Positions 35,464-44,560 of a stretch of DNA of 64,000 nucleotides are shown here, piece by piece. The stretch covers positions 434,001-498,000 of the forward strand of contig NZ_PUIA01000057.1 in NCBI RefSeq assembly GCF_002967715.1. The letters run 5' to 3'. The DNA is from Blastopirellula marina (lineage in GTDB: Bacteria; Planctomycetota; Planctomycetia; Pirellulales; Pirellulaceae). Position 1 is the stretch's first letter; each line of letters starts with the position of its first letter. The notes beneath the pieces are model-generated. The model was not told the origin of the DNA. It searched no databases and was given only the letters and a program-made list of their open reading frames with translations. The position numbers and the translations under genes were made by a program.

Positions 35464-36997
35464 AGAGGTCCAATTGCTGAAGTGAGGCGATTGCCTTCTT
35501 AGTGGCTTTGCCAGTCTTTTGAATTTGCTTGAGCACTTCCAATGCTGCGGCAGAAAGCTCAACGGTCTGCGTTGGTTCTTCGGCAAGACCAAATTGTGCT
35601 CCGAGGTGTGCGATAGCTTTGTCCAACGACTGGCATGGCTCTCCATCAGTGAAGCTGTAGTGAATTCTGGCTGTCGTGCCAAGGGCTTCACCGAGATATA
35701 GCTCGTCCAACATTCGATCCCACTTGGCAATAATTGTGCTGCCAGTTTTGCGAAGCATATCCAAACGTTTCTGTCCAAGATGGCGATCATGCTTATTGCG
35801 GGTCCACCACGTTTTTAATGCACCTTCGATAGGTCCGCCGCTTTCATTGCGAAACACGTAGGTTGGATCATCTGGCATGTTCTCACGTGCTGCGTGGATA
35901 GCTTCGATTGTCTTCTCCCACAGTGGATACGAGATCACCGGTGCCGTTGCCAATTGGTTCAGCTTATTTCGTTGGATGACGATTCGACTTTCCTCCCAGT
36001 GGATATCTCCATGCTGCAATTCGGAGATATCAACATGTCGAAAACCGCAGTTGAGCATCAACAAACAATAACAGCGATATGGCTCGGGAAGCATCAAAGC
36101 CAAATCGAATTCTTGTTTGCTCCAAAGGAGCTTCTTCTTTTCCATTCGTTTGCGACCAACGCCCTTGGGTTCGTGAAACCCAAACTCTTTGCTGTCGAGG
36201 TTGCTTGGTGTTGTCAGGTCACATTGTGTTTGGCGACCACACCAGCGAACCATCATCTTGAAGGTGGCGAAATATCCCTTTTTGGAATCCGTCGCCAATG
36301 CACTTTTCTCCAAATGCCGATGGTATGCCTCCACGTAGTCGTTATTTATGATCGAAATGTGTGCTTGCAGGTCGGCATAGTTTTTGAAGTTGGCTAGTTT
36401 ATGTCCTCGGTTCGAACCTGATCGTTTGCGGGCTAAACGATCCTTGACACGATCCAAATAAGCATCCACCCAATGACTGACGGTTTGAGGAACCTTGTCC
36501 AACTTGATGGGTTCCATTCGTGCAATACGATCCTTCCATTTCTCTGGCAGATCGTAGATTGGCATTCCAAGTGAGGAATAAGGCAGTTCCATGAATTCTG
36601 CCTTGAACGCTGGATGATCCTTGAAGAACTGCATTACCGTAACGGTGTCTGACAGATATGGCTGGGTCAGACATTCGGCCAGAAACTCTAGGAACGATGT
36701 AACATCCTTGTGTAATGCACGCTCATCGGCTGGTGTTCCAAAAGCCTCGTAGTATTGAACGACCTTTCCGAACAGTTCTTGATGGTGTTGATACACCTGA
36801 GCATTCGGTCGTTCACCACTAAATTTGGCCTTGGTCAGAATCCATTCCTCCAATGCCGCACGGTATCCCTCCTTCGTCAGCGGATGCTTGAAATAGAAGG
36901 TATCTCCTCCCTTGTACTTTTTCCAGCAGTTGCGTGGAGTGTGTGGTGTCAGGTCAAGGGGAATGCCATTGGCTTTGCAGTATTCGGCGTAATTCAT
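35462..36997 (-). CDS. Tyrosine recombinase (integrase) of the element
   Basis: The 511-residue protein has the tyrosine recombinase catalytic order: Arg320 in NCGFRHVDISEL (box I), Arg416 in DMLRKTGSTII (box II) and the nucleophile Tyr447 in ARIHYSFTD. In box II the position usually held by His before the Arg is Asp/Met, as in several divergent planctomycete integrases. A long N-terminal region (about 280 residues) contains the core- and arm-binding domains. The gene ends the element, 150 bases from the tRNA-Ala fragment, with arm-type repeats in between, so it most likely catalysed the insertion. Confidence 0.82.
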   Translation of the reverse strand: MNYAEYCKANGIPLDLTPHTPRNCWKKYKGGDTFYFKHPLTKEGYRAALEEWILTKAKFSGERPNAQVYQHHQELFGKVVQYYEAFGTPADERALHKDVTSFLEFLAECLTQPYLSDTVTVMQFFKDHPAFKAEFMELPYSSLGMPIYDLPEKWKDRIARMEPIKLDKVPQTVSHWVDAYLDRVKDRLARKRSGSNRGHKLANFKNYADLQAHISIINNDYVEAYHRHLEKSALATDSKKGYFATFKMMVRWCGRQTQCDLTTPSNLDSKEFGFHEPKGVGRKRMEKKKLLWSKQEFDLALMLPEPYRCYCLLMLNCGFRHVDISELQHGDIHWEESRIVIQRNKLNQLATAPVISYPLWEKTIEAIHAARENMPDDPTYVFRNESGGPIEGALKTWWTRNKHDRHLGQKRLDMLRKTGSTIIAKWDRMLDELYLGEALGTTARIHYSFTDGEPCQSLDKAIAHLGAQFGLAEEPTQTVELSAAALEVLKQIQKTGKATKKAIASLQQLDL

Positions 36998-37016
36998 GGG
37001 ACAATCCCGGCCAACA

Positions 37017-37103
37017 AATTAGGTACATTTGGTACAGTGGAAGAGGTCGGTACCTAATGAGTTGTACCTAATTCGATCAAAACCAGCACCCCAATTAGGT
37101 ACA
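37017..37103. repeat. TAGGTAC repeats, probable integrase arm-binding sites
   Basis: AATTAGGTACA occurs at 37,017 and 37,093 on the plus strand and, inverted, at 37,063 (TGTACCTAATT) and partly at 37,051; a shorter GGTACA lies at 37,031. All fall between the integrase start and the attR core. The mixture of direct and inverted copies matches phage- and island-type att arms. Confidence 0.65.
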
Positions 37104-37147
37104 AGAAATGCAAAATCCTCGGGAATCAGCCAAGGTCGCCGACAATG

Positions 37148-37188
37148 GCATGCAAGAGGTCATCGGTTCGATCCCGTTATCCTCCACC
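37148..37188 (+). other. attR: 3' 41 bases of a tRNA-Ala(TGC) gene
   Basis: The bases from GCATGCAAG through the T arm (GGTTCGATCCCG) to CCTCCACC are the anticodon-to-3' end of a tRNA-Ala. No 5' half precedes them: the sequence before GCATG does not form D or acceptor arms. Hence this is the duplicated att core, and the intact tRNA lies at the unseen left end. Chromosomal sequence resumes after it. Confidence 0.7.
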
Positions 37189-37192
37189 TTCA

Positions 37193-37230
37193 AAAGCTCG
37201 CAGATCAGTTTGATTTGCGAGCTTTTTTTA
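37193..37230 (+). terminator. Rho-independent terminator after the tRNA fragment
   Basis: AAAGCTCGCA pairs with TTGCGAGCTTT and is followed by a run of T. It was presumably the terminator of the intact tRNA-Ala gene before integration. Confidence 0.8.
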
Positions 37231-37262
37231 TGCGCCGATGGATCTGATATCGAGAACTCCCC

Positions 37263-37832
37263 ATGCCGACCGAACGTGAAAAGATGCTCCGCGGCGCGAT
37301 GTATCGGGCAGACGATCCCGAACTGGTCGCGGCCCGCACCAGGGCTCGTGCCCTTTGTTATCAGCTCAATCACGATCTCCGCACCGATACCAACGCCCGC
37401 AAGCAGCTTCTTACCGACCTCCTCGGTTCCGGAGGAGACTCGGCCCACATCGAGCCCCCGTTTCGATGCGACTACGGCAGTCACATCTACCTGGGCGAGG
37501 AGGTCTATTTCAACTTTAACTGCGTCGTGCTGGACGTCTGCCGGGTCACCATCGGCGACCACACGCTGATTGGGCCATCGGTGCAGATCTACACCGCTAC
37601 GCACCCAATGAATGCAGAGCTTCGCCGTAAGGAAGAGTTTGGCCAACCCATCACGATTGGCTCCGACGTCTGGATCGGCGGCGGAGCGATCCTGTGTCCA
37701 GGCATAACAATCGGCGACCGAACCGTCATTGGCGCGGGAAGTGTCGTGACGAAAGACTTGCCGCCGGATGTCTTCGCCGCTGGCAATCCTTGCCGGGTTA
37801 TTCGTGCGATCGACCAAGACGCTAACGATTAG
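37263..37832 (+). CDS. maa: Maltose/galactoside O-acetyltransferase family protein
   Basis: A 189-residue hexapeptide-repeat acetyltransferase. The N-terminal helix pair (EREKMLRGAMYRADDPEL) is the Maa/NodL/LacA signature; left-handed beta-helix repeats follow (CVVLDVCRVTIGDHTLIG, VWIGGGAILCPGITIG). Catalytic His is in THPMNA. It transfers acetyl from acetyl-CoA to a sugar hydroxyl in the cytoplasm. It is the first backbone gene beyond the element. Confidence 0.85.
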   Translation: MPTEREKMLRGAMYRADDPELVAARTRARALCYQLNHDLRTDTNARKQLLTDLLGSGGDSAHIEPPFRCDYGSHIYLGEEVYFNFNCVVLDVCRVTIGDHTLIGPSVQIYTATHPMNAELRRKEEFGQPITIGSDVWIGGGAILCPGITIGDRTVIGAGSVVTKDLPPDVFAAGNPCRVIRAIDQDAND

Positions 37833-37994
37833 CGCATCCCCGGTCTGGCAACTCGCCTTATCACCCCCGAAACGGGCCAAAATTGCCCCATTTCTTGACA
37901 TTGGCAAGCTGCCCTAACGAGAATAATCCGACACATCTCGTCCCATCCCAGGCTGTCTGTCCTGGAGTTAAGCTTTCGCGGAAGGCAAGTTTTG

Positions 37995-39794
37995 ATGAAG
38001 TGGCTTTGGATTCTCTCATTCCTACTAACCTTTACGGCAACCCAACGTTTGAGTGCTGCCGAGGTGAAGATTGCCGAGACCAAGAATGGGTTTCAGCTTC
38101 TCGTCGATCAAAAGCCGTTCTCTATCAAAGGAGCCGGTGGGGATGGCGACCAAGCGCTACTCGCCGCATCAGGTGCGAACTCGTTGCGTACCTGGGGCAT
38201 CGGCAACGATACTGAGGCCCGGTTGGACGAAGCCCAGAAAAATGGCCTGAAAGTGGCCCTGGGAATCTGGCTAGGGCATGCCCGACATGGATTCAACTAC
38301 GAAGACCCTGCCCAGGTAGCCAAGCAGTTGGCCGACACGAAGGCAGCCGTTTTGAAGTTCAAAGACCATCCGGCTCTGCTTTTGTGGGGTGTCGGCAACG
38401 AAATGGAAGGCTTCGAAGCCACCACCGATCCGCAAGTCTGGCAAGCCGTGAACGATATCGCCAAGATGATCGGCGAAATCGACCCGCACCATCCCACGAT
38501 GACCGTGATTGCCGAGATCGGTGGCGACAAGTTGCCGTCGATCAAGAAATACTGCCCTGACATCGACATCGTCGGAATCAACAGTTACGGCGGCGTGCAA
38601 TCGATTCCCGAGCGGTTTGCCAAGGCCAGACTCGAAAAGCCGTATGTCGTCACGGAATTCGGCCCGCCGGGTACGTGGGAGATTCAAAACAACGAGTGGG
38701 GCGTTCCGCCGGAATTAAGCAGTACCGAGAAAGCGAACATCTATCGCGCAGCCTACCAGAAGCTGGCAGCCGATCCCCATTGCCTCGGATCGTTCGCGTT
38801 CACATGGGGTTTTAAACAGGAAGCCACCGCAACGTGGTTCGGCATGTTCCTACCCGATGGAACGAAGGTGGCTGCCGTCGATGCCATGACCGAGGCCTGG
38901 TCCGGCCAGCCACCGGCGAATTTGTGCCCGCGGATTGATCAGTTGGAAGTCGTGGGCAAGCCAATCGCCGAGCCGAACACGACCATCGAGGCCCGCCTGA
39001 AAGTTGTCGATCCGGAAGGAAAGCAGCCGCAAGTCAAATGGGTTTTATTCCGCGAGATGGACGAGTTCAACACGATGGGAGACTATCGCCCAGCGCCACC
39101 CACTTTCCCGGAAGCGATCACCAAGGCCAGCTCAACCGGCGCGACCGTGAAGATGCCGCAAGTTCCGGGCAGGTATCGACTGTTCGCTTACGTTCACGAT
39201 GGGGACGGTGGCGGTGCGGTCGCGAACGTACCGCTGAAAGTCGCAGGAGAGGTCTCAATGGAAGACCTGGCCCGAGGCCGCAAGGTTCCGGTTCCCTTCA
39301 TCATCTACGCCGACGACATGAATGGTTCTCCCTATGTTCCTGCTGGTTATATGGGAGAAGCGTCCGCGATCCACCTGAACGAGCAATCGACGAGCGAGCC
39401 TCACTCCGGCAAAACGTGTCTCCAAGTCACCTACAATAAAGGGGATGGCTGGGGTGGCGTTGTGTGGCAAAGTCCCGCCAATGATTGGGGCGATCGACCT
39501 GGCGGCTTCGATCTGAGCGCCGCAGATACGCTTGAGTTTTGGGCCCGCGGCGAGCAAGGTGGCGAGAAGGTCAAGTTCGGCTTCGGTCTGATCGATCGCG
39601 ACAAGCCGTTCTACGATACCGCTAAAGGCGAGATCGAAGTCACGCTGAAAAAAGAGTGGCAATCGTTCAAAATCCCCCTCGTTCGCTACAACGCCGGAAG
39701 AATCAAAACAGGCTTCTACTGGACTCTCGGCGGACAAGGCAAACCGGTGATGTTCTATCTAGACGACATCGCGTTTACCAAGTCAGAGCAATGA
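37995..39794 (+). CDS. Exported glycoside hydrolase (GH2-like TIM barrel) with C-terminal binding domain
   Basis: A signal peptide (MKWLWILSFLLTFTATQRLSA) starts the protein. The barrel carries LLWGVGNEMEG, where Glu is the likely acid/base, and YVVTEFGPPG, where Glu is the likely nucleophile, as in clan A hydrolases. After about residue 400 comes a beta-sandwich region (GKTCLQVTYN, DTLEFWARGEQGG, WTLGG) like carbohydrate-binding modules. Substrate unknown. The start is the ATG at 37,995, not the TTG just before it. Confidence 0.75.
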   Translation: MKWLWILSFLLTFTATQRLSAAEVKIAETKNGFQLLVDQKPFSIKGAGGDGDQALLAASGANSLRTWGIGNDTEARLDEAQKNGLKVALGIWLGHARHGFNYEDPAQVAKQLADTKAAVLKFKDHPALLLWGVGNEMEGFEATTDPQVWQAVNDIAKMIGEIDPHHPTMTVIAEIGGDKLPSIKKYCPDIDIVGINSYGGVQSIPERFAKARLEKPYVVTEFGPPGTWEIQNNEWGVPPELSSTEKANIYRAAYQKLAADPHCLGSFAFTWGFKQEATATWFGMFLPDGTKVAAVDAMTEAWSGQPPANLCPRIDQLEVVGKPIAEPNTTIEARLKVVDPEGKQPQVKWVLFREMDEFNTMGDYRPAPPTFPEAITKASSTGATVKMPQVPGRYRLFAYVHDGDGGGAVANVPLKVAGEVSMEDLARGRKVPVPFIIYADDMNGSPYVPAGYMGEASAIHLNEQSTSEPHSGKTCLQVTYNKGDGWGGVVWQSPANDWGDRPGGFDLSAADTLEFWARGEQGGEKVKFGFGLIDRDKPFYDTAKGEIEVTLKKEWQSFKIPLVRYNAGRIKTGFYWTLGGQGKPVMFYLDDIAFTKSEQ

Positions 39795-39834
39795 GCCAGG
39801 CGAGAAAAACAACGCTTGATAGCAGAGCACAGCC

Positions 39835-39862
39835 ATGCCACTGCCGCACTCGGCAGTGGCAT
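39835..39862. terminator. Hairpin between convergent genes
   Basis: ATGCCACTGCCG and CGGCAGTGGCAT form a perfect 12-base stem with a four-base loop between the glycoside hydrolase (plus) and RimK-like (minus) genes. No U-tract follows, so its use as terminator is inferred from position. Confidence 0.5.
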
Positions 39863-39893
39863 AGGTGTAGCAGACAGATCAGACTGCTTTGAA

Positions 39894-41090
39894 TTAACTG
39901 CCTTCTAAGGCAGCCTTCGACAGCTTCTTGATTTTCGGTCGTCGCTGCTTGATGATCTTCTCAGGGATCAGACCTCGCATCGCATCCAGCTTGCCAAAGC
40001 ACAGCAGGCGGTCTCCTGGTTCCAGCACTCGCTTCAGGCGTGGGTTCGGGATTACCGACGTGCCGCGATAGAGGGTCAGCACGTTGATGTCGTGGTCAGG
40101 CAGGCCCGACTCGTCGATCGTTTTGCCACAGTATTCCGAGCCTTCGGGGATGTGGATCTCGGTCACGCCATAGCCGCGGCTAACGGTCAGGCGTTGGCGG
40201 ATATCGATCTCAGGGAAATCGACCTGAGCGGCGATGTAATCCACAATGGCACCGGCGATGTCGAGCTTGGTACAGCGTTCGATCCCTTCCAGGCCAGGCG
40301 ACGAGTTCACCTCCATCACTTGAGGCCCCGAGTCGCTCTCCAGCATATCGACACCAGCGATACGCAGGCCCATAATCTGAGCGGCACGCACGGCCGTTTC
40401 GCGGTAGCGTTCGTCTAGCTCGACCGTTTCGGTCAGGCCCCCTCGGTGAACGTTGCTGCGGAATTCGCTTCCCTGGGCAATCCGCCGCATGGCGGCCACC
40501 ACCTGGTCTCCCACCACGAAAGCACGAACGTCACGGCCGCGACTTTCCTTCACAAACTTCTGCACCAGGACGTTCTGCCGGGTGCTGTGAAGCGTTTCGA
40601 TAATGGCCTCGGCAATCTTCACCGAGTCGGCCAGAATCACGCCAACCCCCTGAGTTCCTTCGATCAGCTTGATCACCACCGGAGCCCCACCCACGCGATC
40701 GATCGCCGGTAGAATGTCGGCCCGGTCGCGCACGAAGGTTGTTTGCGGAATCCCGATGTGGTGGCGGCTGAGGATCTGCAGGCTGCGCAGTTTATCGCGC
40801 GAGTTGGTAATCCCCCACGAGCTGTTTGCCGGGAAGACATCCATCTGTTCGAACTGCCGCACGACGGCGGTACCGAAGTAGGTAATCGAAGCCCCAATCC
40901 GCGGCAGAACGGCATCGTACGAGCTGAGCTGCTTCGAGCGAAAATAGAGGTCCGGTTCACCCTTTTCAAGGTCGATGGCAAACTTAAGTGTATTGAGGAC
41001 CTTGACTTCGTGTCCCCGCTCTTCAGCGGCTTCACGCAAGCGGCGCGTGCTGTAACAAAACCGGTTGCAGGAAAGAATTCCTAACTTCAT
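39894..41090 (-). CDS. rimK: RimK-type glutamate ligase fused to an RCK_C domain
   Basis: Residues 1-290 are a RimK ATP-grasp ligase: a MKLGILSCNR start, PVVIKLIEGTQGVGV (ATP loop), RDVRAFVVG and the metal site PQVMEVNSSPGLEGIE. RimK adds glutamate to ribosomal protein S6 and can make other glutamyl products. From about residue 305 an extra domain follows (VTEIHIPEGSEYCGKTI, VLEPGDRLLCFG), matching the RCK_C ligand-binding domain of TrkA-type proteins; the fusion suggests small-molecule control. It is downstream of the RimB-like gene. Confidence 0.82.
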   Translation of the reverse strand: MKLGILSCNRFCYSTRRLREAAEERGHEVKVLNTLKFAIDLEKGEPDLYFRSKQLSSYDAVLPRIGASITYFGTAVVRQFEQMDVFPANSSWGITNSRDKLRSLQILSRHHIGIPQTTFVRDRADILPAIDRVGGAPVVIKLIEGTQGVGVILADSVKIAEAIIETLHSTRQNVLVQKFVKESRGRDVRAFVVGDQVVAAMRRIAQGSEFRSNVHRGGLTETVELDERYRETAVRAAQIMGLRIAGVDMLESDSGPQVMEVNSSPGLEGIERCTKLDIAGAIVDYIAAQVDFPEIDIRQRLTVSRGYGVTEIHIPEGSEYCGKTIDESGLPDHDINVLTLYRGTSVIPNPRLKRVLEPGDRLLCFGKLDAMRGLIPEKIIKQRRPKIKKLSKAALEGS

Positions 41091-41216
41091 CGCGTCGCGC
41101 TTCCATCTCGACAGGAGTTTGATTCTGGGCCGCCCATAGGGGCGACTTGACGCCGGGAAAGGTGGCTCCCCTTTAACGTCATGGTAGAGACATTTTGACG
41201 TGAGGCAACCGAAATG

Positions 41217-41744
41217 CTAGGTGGCATCGTTTTCAGTCTTAACAGATGGTCGCTTTGTGCCCTTGGCCTTTGTCCCCCCCTTCCCTTTGAGCCGTTTGGG
41301 GACGCCTGACAGATACGAGGCCCCCGAATCGACCAGAATGCGTCCTCGGATTGCTTCACGACCCAACAGCATGCGAAAGCCCATGGAATCGCGATTGGCC
41401 AGGGTCAGTTCAATCTCGAACAATTGCCCCAGAATCTCGACCTTCGTCAGAATCACCGGTCTTTTGGTTACCTGGCCGTTCGAGCTGCGGACCTTGCGAA
41501 ACTCAAGTACCTGGCTTTCGGCCTCGACCTTTTCGCTTGTGCTGCGCTGACGTGTGTGGACTTTGAATCGCACCCACTGCTTGCCTTCCCGCTCTTCATA
41601 CTTCAGATCGTAAGCATGCAGCGAGGAAGATCGGGCACCGGTGTCGATCTTGGCCTTCACCTTGGCAATCCCGAGCTGGGGAAGTTGTACCCACTCGCGC
41701 CATCCGATGATCGGCAGCTTGACCGGTTGTGCTTTCGAAGGCAT
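41217..41744 (-). CDS. RimB-like retropepsin (ATP-dependent zinc protease family)
   Basis: A 175-residue DUF785-family protein with the aspartic-protease DTGARSSSLHA motif and MLLGREAIRGRILVDSG. In the Rim system, RimB proteins remove or trim the glutamate tail made by RimK. Here it lies upstream of the RimK-like gene on the same strand with about 125 bases between, so the two probably act together. Length is normal for the family. Confidence 0.8.
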   Translation of the reverse strand: MPSKAQPVKLPIIGWREWVQLPQLGIAKVKAKIDTGARSSSLHAYDLKYEEREGKQWVRFKVHTRQRSTSEKVEAESQVLEFRKVRSSNGQVTKRPVILTKVEILGQLFEIELTLANRDSMGFRMLLGREAIRGRILVDSGASYLSGVPKRLKGKGGTKAKGTKRPSVKTENDAT

Positions 41745-41878
41745 GCCTGACTCGCGGAATAGATCTCAGTCGTCAATCAAGAGGAGCGTTTTTCAATTCC
41801 GGTCTCGAAACCATATTTCCGCTTCGAAACAGGCTCTAGTCACCTCACGTTGATAAGGATTGTAGGCCAGAAAGATGC

Positions 41879-43477
41879 CTAATAGTAGTCGGGTTCATTC
41901 CATGGGCGGACCGTGCCCACACCAATTCGATACCGCATCAGCACCGTTTGCGTATCCTGCAAAGTCTTCTTTTTCACGCTGCGGCGCAGATATTGGCAGT
42001 ACAGATCCCACGTCACGTTTTTGGCCATCGACTCAAAGTCGGCAAACAGTTTCGTGGCGTCTTCGTCCAGCGTGAAAATACCAGGGGCGTTCTCGCGTTG
42101 GGCGTTTTGAAAACGAGCCGCTTCGCACGGATGGGAATCGAACAGCCCGCTTTTGCCTGACTTGATGTCGCGGTGGATCTGCTCTTTGATCGCGTCCGAC
42201 ATGCTCGCAATATGGTGCCGCACCAGCAGCGCCACGTCATTGATCAGGATGTCGCGTTCGGCAAGCTGCGAAATCTGCGACTGAGCATGCAGCCAGGCAT
42301 AGCTGGCCAACTGAATCCGCCAGCTGGTCTCGGCGAACTCGTTACTTCCGGCAACGCGTGCTTCGTACCGATCGGCATCGAATTCCATTTCTCGCAGCAG
42401 AAATCCGCCCACGAGAAGGCCGATATTCATCAGCAATCGCAGCAACTGCCGCGACAACCACACGCACGAACGCGCTGGCCAGGTAATGACCGACAACGGC
42501 AGGAACTCGGGCCCGCACAGCATGTCCAGGCACCTGTCCCATTCATCGCGTTGAAAGACAACCCGCGCAAACCATTCGTTGATCGAACGAATGATATAGG
42601 TCAGCCGCATCCCGGTTCCCTGGCCGAAGTGCCCGAACTCGTGGGCCAGTACACCAGCGAACTGCCGCATGGTCAACGAGCCGACAAGCGGCACACCGAT
42701 GGTCAGAACCAGGTCGTTCCCTTTGAGGATGCTTCCCAGGCCCGAGCGAAAACTGGCCGATGCGTTGACGTCGTACGTGACATCGATTCGCGAGGGAAAC
42801 GGCGCGCCGACCACATCGCACACGCGCGAGACAAACGCGAACAGCATTGGATCGCTTTGCGAGGTAATGCTCCGCGTTCGGGCCACGTTCGCAGGACGCG
42901 CGAGGATTGGCTTGAGCAGAAAGAAAACCACTACGCTACTAATCGTCGCGATCGCTGTTCCCACGAAGTAAGGGAGCGGCCCCACCATGCCAGGAAACAG
43001 CCAGTACTGACCTTGGGAGAAGTACCAATAAGTCGCGTAACAGATGCTGCCGACAAACGTGAAATAGATCAGCGGCAACGTGATCATCACCAGCGCCACC
43101 ACCGCCACGCCCAGCTTGTAGGTCCATGTGGGCTTGGTCTTTTCGACCGGTGGCCCGAACGACTTAAGAATCCGCAAACCGTCTTCGGGAAAGCTCGGAA
43201 CGCTCAGGGGCGAACACTTCTCGAAGTGCTCGGCACGCTGCGTAGGGAGCCGTAGCGTACGCTGTGGCGTGGACTTCCACGTTTCAGTCGACGTCGCTTC
43301 GCTGAGCGGATCTCCCCGGTGCTGTGTGGCTCCGGGGTGATCGTTCGATGGCTGCGAAGGAGGGGCAGGAACGACGATTTCTTCCAGGCAGCGGGGACAC
43401 TTTTGACGACTCCCTGCGGCGGATACCGAGATAGTCAGCTTTTGATGGCAATGACGGCAGCGAAATCCTATCTTCAT
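41879..43477 (-). CDS. M48 family zinc metallopeptidase, membrane bound
   Basis: The protein opens with a zinc-ribbon-like segment (CRHCHQKL then CPRC). Three or so membrane helices follow (VALVMITLPLIYFTFV, PYFVGTAIATISSVVVFFLL and one near ISRQLLRLLMNIGLL). The catalytic motif LAHEFGHFG (HExxH) is in the cytoplasmic-type M48 domain, with a distal REMEFDADRYEA Glu ligand. M48 enzymes degrade damaged membrane proteins. I used the ATG at 43,475-43,477, as the upstream frame begins at a TTG. Confidence 0.8.
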   Translation of the reverse strand: MKIGFRCRHCHQKLTISVSAAGSRQKCPRCLEEIVVPAPPSQPSNDHPGATQHRGDPLSEATSTETWKSTPQRTLRLPTQRAEHFEKCSPLSVPSFPEDGLRILKSFGPPVEKTKPTWTYKLGVAVVALVMITLPLIYFTFVGSICYATYWYFSQGQYWLFPGMVGPLPYFVGTAIATISSVVVFFLLKPILARPANVARTRSITSQSDPMLFAFVSRVCDVVGAPFPSRIDVTYDVNASASFRSGLGSILKGNDLVLTIGVPLVGSLTMRQFAGVLAHEFGHFGQGTGMRLTYIIRSINEWFARVVFQRDEWDRCLDMLCGPEFLPLSVITWPARSCVWLSRQLLRLLMNIGLLVGGFLLREMEFDADRYEARVAGSNEFAETSWRIQLASYAWLHAQSQISQLAERDILINDVALLVRHHIASMSDAIKEQIHRDIKSGKSGLFDSHPCEAARFQNAQRENAPGIFTLDEDATKLFADFESMAKNVTWDLYCQYLRRSVKKKTLQDTQTVLMRYRIGVGTVRPWNEPDYY

Positions 43478-43617
43478 CTGCTCGTGAACCTTCGCTAGTG
43501 GTCGCCAGACCAAGTCTGACAATCCCGGAGAAAAGACGCTACTGGTTTAATTCTGCCTGAGAACGAGATTTCTGCCACCCCCTTTTCCCGATATTCTGGG
43601 GGGGCATCTTCTGCTAA

Positions 43618-44373
43618 TTATTTCATAGGCGAGTAATCCACGGGACGTAAGACCTGGCGATCAACCTTGATCACAATCTTTCCGTCCTTAGTCGATTGCT
43701 CCCATAATTGTTGCCACTCTTGATCGTTGCGAAAACCGTCCCAGGCCTTCTTCATCGCCGCTGCATCCTTGTGGGCAACGACATAAATCAATGTATTCGG
43801 CATTTCGACCGGGGTGAAATAAGCAACGTTGGTCATCCCCTGTTTTTCGAACAGCTTCAACTCACCATCGCGGAACCGCTGCAGCAAAGCTGGCAAACGA
43901 CCCTCTGCCGTGGTGTATTTACGTAGCTCGAACAGCCTTGGCTCGTCGGCCGATTCAAAATTTTGCGGCGAGAAGTCGGTCGGTTCCATGTAAACGGCAT
44001 CCGGCTTCTTCGCCAGGATTTTACCATCCTTTTCCGATTCGGCGGCGACCTTCTTCCAGTCTGGGTCACTCAGAAAGCCCTGCCAGCTCTTTTTGGCGGC
44101 ATCGCGGTTTTCGTGCGAAATGATGTAAACGAGCGTGTTATCAGCCCCTTCCCCTTCGGTGGGAACCCAATAAATGTGGTTTTGCATGCCCTGCTTCTCG
44201 AACAGTTCCATCGTGTGATCGCGGAACCGGGCATGCAGGTTCTCTAGCTTTCCTTCGTTGGTCGTATAGGTGCGTAGCTCGTACACGCGCTGTTGCGCAT
44301 CGGCCGCAGAAACCAAAGCCATACCAACGAGAAGGCCAGCCAGCCCAACAGAAAGGTGCATCGCGCGCATCAT
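43618..44373 (-). CDS. Exported protein with two NIPSNAP domains
   Basis: A signal peptide (VGLAGLLVGMALVSAADA) precedes two NIPSNAP ferredoxin-like domains: QQRVYELRTYTTNEGKL and DEPRLFELRKYTTAEGRL begin the first and second. Each has an HF/LFEKQGM segment. NIPSNAP proteins are dimeric alpha-beta barrel relatives of unknown enzyme activity, frequent in planctomycetes. Nothing in the neighbourhood suggests a partner. Confidence 0.85.
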   Translation of the reverse strand: MMRAMHLSVGLAGLLVGMALVSAADAQQRVYELRTYTTNEGKLENLHARFRDHTMELFEKQGMQNHIYWVPTEGEGADNTLVYIISHENRDAAKKSWQGFLSDPDWKKVAAESEKDGKILAKKPDAVYMEPTDFSPQNFESADEPRLFELRKYTTAEGRLPALLQRFRDGELKLFEKQGMTNVAYFTPVEMPNTLIYVVAHKDAAAMKKAWDGFRNDQEWQQLWEQSTKDGKIVIKVDRQVLRPVDYSPMK

Positions 44374-44560
44374 GCAAGTTGTCCCGAGAAAAGGAGGAGT
44401 ATGAGGAGGGTCCGAGTTGATATTCTAATGAATTCAGAGGATGTTTTCGCGGGAAATTTCCATAGATGAACGAACTTTTTCCCCCGACTTCCGTCGTTAT
44501 AGGATCACTTTGAGGCCAGGTACGTGGCCAATTTCAGGCCGCTCACCTATGCTAAGCATT

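Larger units (their letters stand above)
1..37188. mobile_element. Integrated plasmid-like element (right part), inserted at a tRNA-Ala 3' end
   Basis: The block is bounded on the right by a tyrosine recombinase, arm-type repeats and a 41-base tRNA-Ala 3' fragment at 37,148-37,188. Inside are plasmid-type genes (ArdC, iteron-preceded initiator-like protein, ParB-methyltransferase, primase-like ATPase) and several defence-type loci. The DNA looks AT-richer than the backbone to the right, and nearly all genes run on the minus strand. The left end and the intact tRNA are outside the window, so the full size is unknown but exceeds 37 kb. It could be an integrative element or an integrated plasmid; no conjugation genes are visible here. 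Confidence 0.75.

Noticed and set aside
37108-37188. A complete tRNA at the element end
   Set aside because: Only the 3' part (from the anticodon loop) is present; no D arm or 5' acceptor strand complementary to ATCCTCC is visible upstream.
42173-43255. Plus-strand frame of 360 codons over the M48 peptidase gene
   Set aside because: Antisense to a gene with clear HExxH and membrane helices; no recognisable protein.
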